The notes under the pieces are model-generated. The model was not told the DNA's origin and did not search any database. It saw nothing but the letters and a program-made list of their open reading frames with translations. A program made the translations under genes and the position numbers. From NCBI RefSeq assembly GCF_020176955.2, contig NZ_JAIUCZ020000003.1, positions 62,001 through 126,000 of the forward strand: a stretch of 64,000 nucleotides of DNA, written 5' to 3'. Every line of letters starts with the position of its first letter. Position 1 is the stretch's first letter. The DNA comes from Nocardia sp. alder85J (GTDB lineage: Bacteria > Actinomycetota > Actinomycetes > Mycobacteriales > Mycobacteriaceae). Shown here in pieces: positions 1 through 6,885 of the stretch.

Positions 1-8
1 ATCCGCGT

Positions 9-518
9 ATGGGCGGGGTCCCAGCGGGCACTCGGTTGCAGGAAATCGGAAGTGAGCAGTTGCTGTGGGAATGGCTCAATCCGGGCGCACCACCTCTCGA
101 GGAGGGGCCGTGGATCCAGGACGGCGAATTCCCCGATGGCACACCGGAAGACCGATCGAAGGGGTGGACGGTGCCGGTATCGCTCAACGAGTCGAATTAT
201 GCCTCTTCCACGGACACAACGATTCACTATTTTCCGGTGACGAGAGGCGGACCGATTCTCGGCTATCTCTGGGCATCGGCGACCGAGGCCGCCGCCGGAT
301 ATATCGCCCGGCCTTCGGCCGGTGTGGACGGCATTCGCGGTCGCGGCCTGTGGATCGCACGGCTGCAAGATTGCCACCGGGCCGGCCGCACTGCGCTCGA
401 GGCCGTACGTTGGTGTGCGGCCCAACCGGCCGACGAGTATGCGGGCGTGATCGAACCGGGGACACCCGAACAATCAGCATCCAGCCCGACGGAATTGACG
501 GAAATCGCTGGTCGCTGA
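9..518 (+). CDS. Hypothetical protein, possibly 5'-truncated
   Basis: 169 residues from the first ATG. The frame is open to the window edge, so the true start may lie outside. No signal peptide, membrane segment or catalytic motif is visible. The middle (about residues 70-135) reads like a folded, conserved domain, with an HYFPVTRGG segment and then GYLWAS and WIARLQDC. I do not recognise the family. It precedes a plus-strand run of small soluble hypotheticals that includes TY-Chap-like and DUF6301-like proteins. A role in the same accessory set (immunity or chaperone-like) is only an inference from position. Confidence 0.55.
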   Translation: MGGVPAGTRLQEIGSEQLLWEWLNPGAPPLEEGPWIQDGEFPDGTPEDRSKGWTVPVSLNESNYASSTDTTIHYFPVTRGGPILGYLWASATEAAAGYIARPSAGVDGIRGRGLWIARLQDCHRAGRTALEAVRWCAAQPADEYAGVIEPGTPEQSASSPTELTEIAGR

Positions 519-865
519 TCATGCCGAGTGAACGTCCGTCACGTTTCGATGGGATTCCCGGCGGTGTTGGATCGAATCTCCCCTTTCCGCCTGGTGGGTC
601 CGCACCACCAAGATCGTCCCGTAGCGCTACGGAAACCGCACGGCCGCAGTCGATCCCACGGCTATCATTGTCACGGGAGCACCGGGTTCGGGGACGACCA
701 CCACGATCCGGGCCGACGACGTCGTCACGTGGGGATGCACTGGGCCGGACGGCACTGGCGGTCGAATCCGCGGCGCTGGCGCGAGCGGACATCCTCCATT
801 GCCGCCGCGGACATCGGCAGGCCCTCATCGACGAGACCGGATAGCGGCGTTCATGGAGGTGAACA
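519..865. other. Gap with no supported gene
   Basis: 347 bp between two plus-strand genes. Short open stretches exist in all three forward frames. One encodes GAPGSGTTTT near 676-705, which looks superficially like a P-loop but has Thr where the catalytic Lys should be. Another frame ends in a plausible helix around 750-844. No frame has a ribosome site and continuous coding character, so this may be spacer or a degraded gene. A Shine-Dalgarno sequence for the next gene lies at its end (GGAGGT at 855-860). Confidence 0.4.
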
Positions 866-1408
866 ATGCCGGAGCAATACCGAACGCAGGATCAAGTGGA
901 GGAGTATCTGGCCCGTATCTTCGGTCCTGACACGAAGTTCTCCCTGCTTCGGGCAGAACACGGTTGGGTATGTCACCCGAAACCGGCGGAACCCCGAGAT
1001 CCGGGGACGCCACCACAGCCGGGCCAAGCGAATTTCGTGGTGAACGCCACCACAGGAGTGGTGACGGTCCACTCGAGTCTGTCCATGCAGATGATCGGCA
1101 ACCAGTACGACCAAGCAATCCGGTCCGGACAGCCGATACCCGGATATCAGGTTCATCCACCCCGCTGGAGGCTGACGCTCCAACGAGAAAGGGAGAGCGA
1201 GGCCGAGATCGAGTACCGGGTAACGGCCGAATCCCTGACGATCCCATCGGAACCGACGACCCGAGATCGACTAACCATCGACAAGAGCAGCCTTCGATCC
1301 CGAACGAACCGGCACGGAATCCCGGTGCACTGCCGCTACGCGAAGGCATGGGCCTACGCAAACCGGTCGAACGGGGTATGGCCGGAGAGCGGAAGCTTCG
1401 AGTACTGA
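866..1408 (+). CDS. Hypothetical protein, first of a tandem paralogous pair
   Basis: 180 residues, soluble, no signal peptide. The ATG at 866 is preceded by GGAGGT at 855-860 with ideal spacing. The protein aligns along its whole length with the next gene: both have an EHGWVCHP / RHGWICRP segment, then TGVVTVHSSL / TGIVTVHASL, an IGxxYDxAI block, LTIDKxSL, and a C-terminus ending WPESGSFEY / WPDQGTFEE. I do not recognise the family. The pair is a local duplication in a run of small cytoplasmic genes upstream of the T7SS accessory region. Confidence 0.8.
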   Translation: MPEQYRTQDQVEEYLARIFGPDTKFSLLRAEHGWVCHPKPAEPRDPGTPPQPGQANFVVNATTGVVTVHSSLSMQMIGNQYDQAIRSGQPIPGYQVHPPRWRLTLQRERESEAEIEYRVTAESLTIPSEPTTRDRLTIDKSSLRSRTNRHGIPVHCRYAKAWAYANRSNGVWPESGSFEY

Positions 1409-1440
1409 CCGACCCGTCGACTCGTGGAGAGGACCACACA

Positions 1441-1971
1441 GTGGCACCCCAACTGCACACCATGGAACAGGTCCGGGAATACCTGACCTACGCCTTTCCG
1501 AGCCAGCGGTTCGAGGCGATCATCCCGAGTCGGCACGGGTGGATCTGCCGTCCGGAACTCACCACGGAGGAAACCGCCCAAGGACACGGCCTGGGCCTGA
1601 GCAACTACGCGGTGCACCGGGAGACCGGCATCGTGACAGTGCACGCGAGTCTGGACCCGGTGACGATCGGCGAAATGTACGACCAGGCGATCTCGACCGG
1701 CCAGCCGGTCCAGGGCGCCCAGATCTACCCCCCGCTCACCCGGACGATCATCCAGCGAGCCCACGAGACCGCGACGACGATCCGCTACCTGGTCCGGACC
1801 GAATCGCTGAGCCGACCACCCGAACCATCGACGGAATTCCAGCTGACCATCGACAAGAACAGCCTGAACTATCACCCGGCCGACACGATCGCGGCAGCCA
1901 CGACGTCGTGGGTGGACTGGAAGCGCAGCCAGATCGGGACATGGCCGGATCAGGGGACCTTCGAGGAATAG
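1441..1971 (+). CDS. Hypothetical protein, second of a tandem paralogous pair
   Basis: 176 residues. The GTG at 1441 is chosen because GGAGAGGA lies at 1425-1432 and the resulting N-terminus (HTMEQVREYL) matches that of the preceding paralogue (RTQDQVEEYL). The frame is open much further upstream (from 964), but that part overlaps the upstream gene and looks non-coding. The copy spacing is 32 bp. Family unknown; no membrane or secretion features. Divergence between the copies (roughly half the positions by eye) indicates an old duplication. Confidence 0.8.
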   Translation: MAPQLHTMEQVREYLTYAFPSQRFEAIIPSRHGWICRPELTTEETAQGHGLGLSNYAVHRETGIVTVHASLDPVTIGEMYDQAISTGQPVQGAQIYPPLTRTIIQRAHETATTIRYLVRTESLSRPPEPSTEFQLTIDKNSLNYHPADTIAAATTSWVDWKRSQIGTWPDQGTFEE

Positions 1972-2002
1972 GGCACCCGGCCGTCACGGATCGGAGGAGA
2001 TG

Positions 2003-2221
2003 ATGAATCAGGTGAACGAGCAAATACGTGAAACATTCACGGCGCATGCGCAGGAGAGCGCGAGGATGGTCGCGATCATCGTTCAGCGAATCCAAGAGCT
2101 CGAACTCCTGTATTCGGCCATCGGATGCAACCGACCGTCGAGAAGTCGAGAACAGCTCCACGGGCTCGGTCGTCAGCGCTCACTCGGGCGACCGAGACGG
2201 CGGCCAGGTTCTGTTGCATGA
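2003..2221 (+). CDS. Small hypothetical protein, translationally coupled
   Basis: About 72 residues. Two in-frame ATGs lie at 2000 and 2003; the second is better spaced from GGAGGA at 1993-1998. The first 40 residues form a plausible amphipathic helix (VNEQIRETFTAHAQESARM). The C-terminal third is Arg/Ser-rich and may be unstructured. The stop overlaps the start of the next gene by 4 bp (ATGA at 2218-2221), which supports its being a translated leader gene. It could be a WXG100-like half-hairpin or a degraded version of one, but there is no WXG motif. Confidence 0.5.
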   Translation: MNQVNEQIRETFTAHAQESARMVAIIVQRIQELELLYSAIGCNRPSRSREQLHGLGRQRSLGRPRRRPGSVA

Positions 2222-2712
2222 CGGAGTGGCGCGCACTGGACCATGCGGAGATCACGCAATGGGCCACCGGCCTACTGTCTTTCACATGGTCGTGGCGCAC
2301 TGCCGAGGTACCGGAACTCGTGGCCGCCTTCGGCTGGCAGGTGCTGTTGACCCGCCCCAGCCGAGTATTGTTCGACACCGGATTCGGCCTGTCCAGCGGT
2401 CTGGCCTTCGGGCTCGAAGAGGGGCGCGTCGACCACATCGAGTTGGAAGTCAGCGACACCGCAGATGATGATGCATCCGGCCACGCGCTGGTACAGGATG
2501 CGTTCGCCTCGATGGCAGCGGCACTGACCCGAGCGTTCGGTGAGCCGACCCAACGGAGACCCGGCAAGTACGCCGAAATACGCTGGGCAGGAGCAGAAAC
2601 GACACTGTTGCTGGAGCGGCTACCGAGCTTGCTGCTGCTTCGCCTGGCCCGTAATGCCTACCTGGCGTCCCAGGACCGGATCGATGAATTGGACAAGCAG
2701 GGACTGTTGTGA
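2218..2712 (+). CDS. DUF6301-like protein
   Basis: 164 residues starting MTEWRALDHAEI. The frame is open upstream, but the ATG at 2218 overlaps the previous stop and gives the N-terminus expected of the family. Features are an early WSWR motif (about residues 18-22), VLFDTGFGLSSG in the middle, and a conserved RAFGEPTQRRPGKYAEIRW segment near the end. The C-terminal domain of the gene at 3158 has the same layout (WAWR, IVFDTQAV, RYGEPTLWTSRPYPHIRW), so they are paralogues. I assign DUF6301 from memory of the pattern. Function unknown; probably cytoplasmic and linked to polymorphic-toxin or secretion accessory genes. Confidence 0.65.
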   Translation: MTEWRALDHAEITQWATGLLSFTWSWRTAEVPELVAAFGWQVLLTRPSRVLFDTGFGLSSGLAFGLEEGRVDHIELEVSDTADDDASGHALVQDAFASMAAALTRAFGEPTQRRPGKYAEIRWAGAETTLLLERLPSLLLLRLARNAYLASQDRIDELDKQGLL

Positions 2713-3161
2713 CCGACTGGGAGACCTTCGCCGCGGGACTCGTCGAGGAACTGGCCGACCTGCCGTCCGGCGCCTTGGTCGTCATCTCCGACATGTCGGA
2801 CGCAGATTCGACCTACTTCGCGCAGTTCGCACAGCTCGACGATAAGTTGGCAGCCCAATTGACCGGTGACGCCAATCTGACCGGGGGCCGGCCGCCGGCC
2901 GTGGATCATCGGCAACGCCTGATCGACGTCGGTTGGCAGACACCCGATCCCACAGATTCCGACAACTGGTGGGTCGAACTCCCGTGGCCGGTCACGTCGG
3001 CGCTCTACCGGCAACTGGCGACAATGGTCGTCATCGGGCTGCGCGATGCTTTCGGTGTCGCCGAGCCCGCCCAGCTGGCGTACCGCGCATGGAACGGTAA
3101 CGACCGCAACCGGCCGATAGAACTGCCCCGGCTCGGCCTTCCGAGAGTGGACCGGACATGA
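2709..3161 (+). CDS. TY-Chap-like (YbjN/Tir-chaperone fold) protein
   Basis: 150 residues; the GTG start at 2709 overlaps the previous stop by 4 bp (GTGA). The layout fits the TY-Chap N-terminal domain of actinobacteria: WETFAAGLVEEL helix, ALVVIS strand, YFAQFAQ, then LIDVGWQTPDP, NWWVELPWP and a long C-terminal helix ending RDAFGV. Such domains share the fold of secretion chaperones (YbjN/CesT-like). A role as chaperone or adaptor for a secreted protein is plausible but inferred. It sits between two DUF6301-like genes, overlapping both neighbours, so the three are probably co-translated. Confidence 0.6.
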   Translation: MTDWETFAAGLVEELADLPSGALVVISDMSDADSTYFAQFAQLDDKLAAQLTGDANLTGGRPPAVDHRQRLIDVGWQTPDPTDSDNWWVELPWPVTSALYRQLATMVVIGLRDAFGVAEPAQLAYRAWNGNDRNRPIELPRLGLPRVDRT

Positions 3162-4099
3162 AATTGCTGAAGCGGCTTTCGACAGTGACGGTCCGAGGGC
3201 AACTCGATCAAGCGCATCTCGACCAATTGTGCCGGAACCTGGGCCTGGAGACCCTGGGCACGCCGAGCGCGCCCATAGGTACCGAGTTGGGCAGGCGTAT
3301 CGAGGCCCACCCGCGGTTCCGCACCGTCACCGCGGTGGTCATCAGCGTGACGCGCACCGGGGCCGACGAATGGACCGTTACGGTCGATACGATCCCGTCG
3401 CAAGAATTCGCGCGCTGGCGGACCTTCCCCGAGATCGCCGTTCGCGCGTCAGGGCTCACGGTCCACCCGCCGCATGTGCCTTCGCCGCTGACGATTTCAC
3501 CCGGTGACACGGCAGACAGACCCCTGGTGGATGCGTCGGCGCCCAGCGATCGGACCACGCCCGAGCCAACTGCCGCGCCCGACGCACAGGCATCATCGAC
3601 CTCTGAGTCCGCCATGGACGACGACGAATTGCTGGAGCTCGTCGACGGGATGCGCAATCACGTGTGGGCCTGGCGCATGGACGATCTCGGGGGACTGGGC
3701 AGGTTCGCCAACCGCTGGTTGATTCTGCGATTCGAGCCCGGACGGATCGTTTTCGACACTCAGGCGGTGCCGGGCGAATGCTACCTGATCGGATCGAACG
3801 GCGATGTCGTGGCCATGGACGTGCCCGTGGCAGCGGTGTCCGCGACCAGCGAGCCGGAACTTTCTCGGCTGCAAGCGATCACGAACCGAATGGCGGCTGT
3901 ACTGATCTCCCGTTACGGCGAACCCACGCTCTGGACTTCACGGCCCTACCCGCACATCCGTTGGCGAGACGCGAAGAATTCACTGATACTGAGCTGCGAA
4001 CCGCCTTGTGTTCGAATTATTGTCGAGCCCGAAAGAGCCGCGGACGACGTCGGCTTACCGATTTCGATCGACGAAGCCATCCGCAGAAGAGGGTCCTGA
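3158..4099 (+). CDS. Two-domain protein with C-terminal DUF6301-like domain
   Basis: 313 residues; the ATG at 3158 overlaps the preceding stop by 4 bp. Residues 1-110 are a compact domain of unknown type (LKRLSTVTVRGQLDQAHLDQL...). Residues about 115-150 are a Pro/Thr/Ser-rich linker. Residues about 152-313 are homologous to the whole protein at 2218 (WAWRMDD, IVFDTQAV, RYGEPTLWTSRPYPHIRW). It is the last gene of the overlapping set, followed by a long non-coding gap. The fusion suggests the DUF6301-like unit works with the N-terminal domain. Function unknown. Confidence 0.7.
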   Translation: MKLLKRLSTVTVRGQLDQAHLDQLCRNLGLETLGTPSAPIGTELGRRIEAHPRFRTVTAVVISVTRTGADEWTVTVDTIPSQEFARWRTFPEIAVRASGLTVHPPHVPSPLTISPGDTADRPLVDASAPSDRTTPEPTAAPDAQASSTSESAMDDDELLELVDGMRNHVWAWRMDDLGGLGRFANRWLILRFEPGRIVFDTQAVPGECYLIGSNGDVVAMDVPVAAVSATSEPELSRLQAITNRMAAVLISRYGEPTLWTSRPYPHIRWRDAKNSLILSCEPPCVRIIVEPERAADDVGLPISIDEAIRRRGS

Positions 4100-4630
4100 T
4101 CCGAGCAGCGTCGTTTCGAAGACCGCACCGGTGAAGGTTCACCTCGATATTCCAACCGGAGATCGTGCCACACGTATTTCCGCTCCGGCAGCCCGTCGGG
4201 GGTACCGGGTAGAGCGCAACACGGAGGGCCCCTCTGCCAGACTCGGCCGAGACATGGTGACCACGTAGTTATCTGTCGATACGGGCGAGATCGGGCTGTT
4301 TCAGCGTGACGTCGAGTGTTGCCGAACTGGCCGCCGGGAACGACGGTGGCGTGGCGGGTGAGAAGAAGGGCCCTCGGGCCGATCGATCGGAGCGGCGAAC
4401 TCATCGTCGACTGGACCCGCCGGCGCGACGCGGGAGCATGTTCGGTCTCCGCGATGTATCGAATCCTGCTCGCCAGCAATGAGATTCGTGAACGCCGACG
4501 ACAAGCTGCCCACCCGAATCGGGTGTTCGGCTGGGACATCACCGAGTTGAAAAGCCCACTACGACCGGATGGTGAAGTGGCAGGAGCCGGGTCGGCGGAT
4601 GAGGTTCGGCCGGCGGCGCGGGCAGCCTCC
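4100..4630. other. Convergent intergenic region without a supported gene
   Basis: 531 bp between the plus-strand hypothetical string and the minus-strand Hint lipoprotein. Open frames here are short, Arg/Pro-rich and lack ribosome sites. This is the place where an immunity gene for the lipoprotein's C-terminal domain would normally be expected, immediately downstream of it, and none is evident. No strong hairpin with a T-tract was seen. Confidence 0.5.
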
Positions 4631-6760
4631 TCAGTACGGGCCGCCCGCCAGTTCGATCAGTCGCTTCAGCAGGTTGGTGGAGGCGCCACGTTGTACAGGA
4701 TCGTCGGTTGCCGGGATTGCGTAGGTGATCGGGATGTTGCCGGCCAGGAGCTGCGCCGACAGTGGATCGCAGGTGTCGGGGCAGGGCTGGCGGTCGCTGT
4801 AGAGTGCGGTGATCTTGTCGGGGCCGAAACCTCGGGCTTTCAGCTGGTCGAGGATGTGGTCGTCGGCGCCGTCTTCGCCGTCCTTGCCGACTCCGATCAC
4901 GAGGTCGCCGGTTCCGGGGTCGTTCCAGCCGGGTACCTGGGCGACGCCGATATTTTGTTCGGCCGGGACGTTGGTCGTGACCCTGGTCTTGTAGGCAGCG
5001 CGGCTCAGTTCGTCGCTGTCGTAGGGGACCATGGCGAACGAGCAGTTGTGGACCAGGACGGCGATGCCGTTGGCGACGACGAAGAAGGTGGGGGTGTCGG
5101 CGATGCTGAGGTTGTAGGTGCTGGTGGTGGCGGTGTAGGGGGTTACCGCTCGGACTTCGGCGGTGGCGGTGGGGGTTTGCAGGTGGTTGCCGGGGGTGAG
5201 GGTGGCGGCTTCCGTCCAGGTGGCGGTGGTGGTGTCGTAGAAGCGGTGGCCAGCGGTCGTGTCGATGACGCCGGTGGTGTCCGGGGCCGCAATGGTGAGG
5301 TGGACGAAGTCGTGGTCTTCGTCGGTGCGGTGGACGGCGGTGACCCGATTCGTCTGCGGGACGGTCCTTCCGGGGGTGGCGTTGCGGATTTCGTCGCCCG
5401 CGGTGAGGGTTTCGATCGGGCGGGTGGTGCCGTCGGCCATCAGGACGGGGGTGCCGGCGACGAAACTGTTGCGGGTGCAGGCGGAGGCGCGGTTGTCGGT
5501 GTTGCGTTGTTCGCCCTGCTCGCTGGCCACCCAGAGATCGACCTCGGCCTGGACACCGGCGAGGGCCTTGATGTCGACGTGGGCGTGGTAGTCCAGGGTC
5601 CAGGTGATGGTGACGTTCTGGCCCGCGATTCTGGCCTGGGCGTTGGCCTTTGCTTGTTGTTCTGCTCTGATGGCGGCGATGACGGGGGCGACGCCGGGGT
5701 CCACACAGCTCAGGGTTCCGGTGCCGTTGATGGGCAGGGCGCCGGTGGCGTCGCAGCCACCGGCGGGGCGACCGTTGACGGTGACCGTCGCGGCCATCGA
5801 CGCGGTGACGGTGCCGGACAGGCGGGCCTGGCGGGTGGCGGTGGTCGTGGTGCCGATGTGGCTGGTGACCGTGCAGCTGGTGTTGTCGTCGCAGCTGAGA
5901 CCGCCGGCGGCGTCGAAATCGAAATTCACGCCGATGTCGACGGCGTCGGTGAGGGTTCGGGTCTGCGCGATCAGGTCCGAGTACGCCTGGTCGGTATCGG
6001 CCGGTGACATCGGCAGGAAGATGATCGGGCCGACGCCGTCCGCCAGGGGTGAGCTGTCGACCGGCAGGGGGCCGATTTGCGCGCCCGGATCGTCGGTGGT
6101 CGGGGTGGGGCGGGCGATCGCCGGGACGCTGTGGCCCTCGGGGGCGGGCTTCAGTTGCAGGACGCGGTAAGGGGCGGTGGCCGAAACATCCAGTACGCCA
6201 AGGGGCGTGGTGACCTCGAGGGCTCGGTCGGTGCCGACCGGCACGGTGGGGCCGCCGATGCGAGGGAATTCGGGGGTGGTGTCCAGGGCGTTCAGGAGTG
6301 CGGCGCCGACGGTGTTCGGCGACCAGGAACCCGGCGGCAGGCCGGTGGTGAGTCCGTCTGTGCCGGTGAGCCATCGACCGGCCACCGATTGGGCGGTCAG
6401 GCCACCGGGCAGGGCGGGCAGGGCGTTCGCGGGTGGTTTCGCGTAGGTGCGGCCACCGGCGGCCAGGACGTCGGTTCGGTTGCCGCCCTGAACGATCGAG
6501 CCCAGCGACTCTCCGGCGCCGGTGGCGCGCAGGTCCCACCGCGCCGAATCGTCGGCCGCGGTACCGGCGTAGTGGCCCACCGGCTGGGTCAGCAGCGTGT
6601 TGACGGCGAGATAGAAGGGCGCCGAATTCTGCCGGGGTTCGGGACTGCCGGGAACGGTGGTGGCACAGCCGGTCAGGGCGATCAGCGCGATCAATATCGA
6701 GCCGAGCAGGCCGCCGCGGCCGACGGCGGCACGGACACCACACATTCCTGCATATCGCAT
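4631..6760 (-). CDS. Lipoprotein with Hint domain and deaminase-like C-terminus (polymorphic toxin type)
   Basis: 709 residues. The ATG at 6760 is chosen because GGGGAG lies 8-13 bp upstream and it gives a clean lipoprotein signal: short basic region, hydrophobic stretch, lipobox LTGC with Cys32. Residues about 35-425 are an extracytoplasmic region of unknown fold. Residues 428-573 are a Hint/intein-like autoprocessing domain, beginning CTRNSFVAGTPV and ending VLVHNC with the terminal His-Asn. Residues 574-709 resemble XOO2897/RHS-type deaminase toxins (AQVPGWNDPGTGDL, ITALYSDRQPC), but the usual HxE is replaced by G-A-D before D634-H635, and the Cys pair is PCPDTC (Cys660, Cys664). It is probably surface-anchored, then cleaved to release the C-terminal domain. 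Whether that domain is active is uncertain. Confidence 0.75.
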   Translation of the reverse strand: MRYAGMCGVRAAVGRGGLLGSILIALIALTGCATTVPGSPEPRQNSAPFYLAVNTLLTQPVGHYAGTAADDSARWDLRATGAGESLGSIVQGGNRTDVLAAGGRTYAKPPANALPALPGGLTAQSVAGRWLTGTDGLTTGLPPGSWSPNTVGAALLNALDTTPEFPRIGGPTVPVGTDRALEVTTPLGVLDVSATAPYRVLQLKPAPEGHSVPAIARPTPTTDDPGAQIGPLPVDSSPLADGVGPIIFLPMSPADTDQAYSDLIAQTRTLTDAVDIGVNFDFDAAGGLSCDDNTSCTVTSHIGTTTTATRQARLSGTVTASMAATVTVNGRPAGGCDATGALPINGTGTLSCVDPGVAPVIAAIRAEQQAKANAQARIAGQNVTITWTLDYHAHVDIKALAGVQAEVDLWVASEQGEQRNTDNRASACTRNSFVAGTPVLMADGTTRPIETLTAGDEIRNATPGRTVPQTNRVTAVHRTDEDHDFVHLTIAAPDTTGVIDTTAGHRFYDTTTATWTEAATLTPGNHLQTPTATAEVRAVTPYTATTSTYNLSIADTPTFFVVANGIAVLVHNCSFAMVPYDSDELSRAAYKTRVTTNVPAEQNIGVAQVPGWNDPGTGDLVIGVGKDGEDGADDHILDQLKARGFGPDKITALYSDRQPCPDTCDPLSAQLLAGNIPITYAIPATDDPVQRGASTNLLKRLIELAGGPY

Positions 6761-6885
6761 GCGATATCTCCCCCTGCTGTGCGGTTTCGGCGTAGCGCAC
6801 CGAACAGCCCAGTGCGGCTCGGCATTTCGAGCCTGTCGACCCATATTCTGCAATTCTCCGCGCGGCAGCGCCACCCCACCGCCCG

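Noticed and set aside
670..844. Possible P-loop (GAPGSGTTTT) in the gap before 866
   Set aside because: No Lys in the loop, frame broken within about 50 codons, no ribosome site; at best a remnant.
4539..6800. Minus-strand open frame of about 750 codons overlapping the Hint lipoprotein in another frame
   Set aside because: Arg/Pro/His-rich with no signal peptide; the lipoprotein frame has a lipobox, Hint motifs and a ribosome site.
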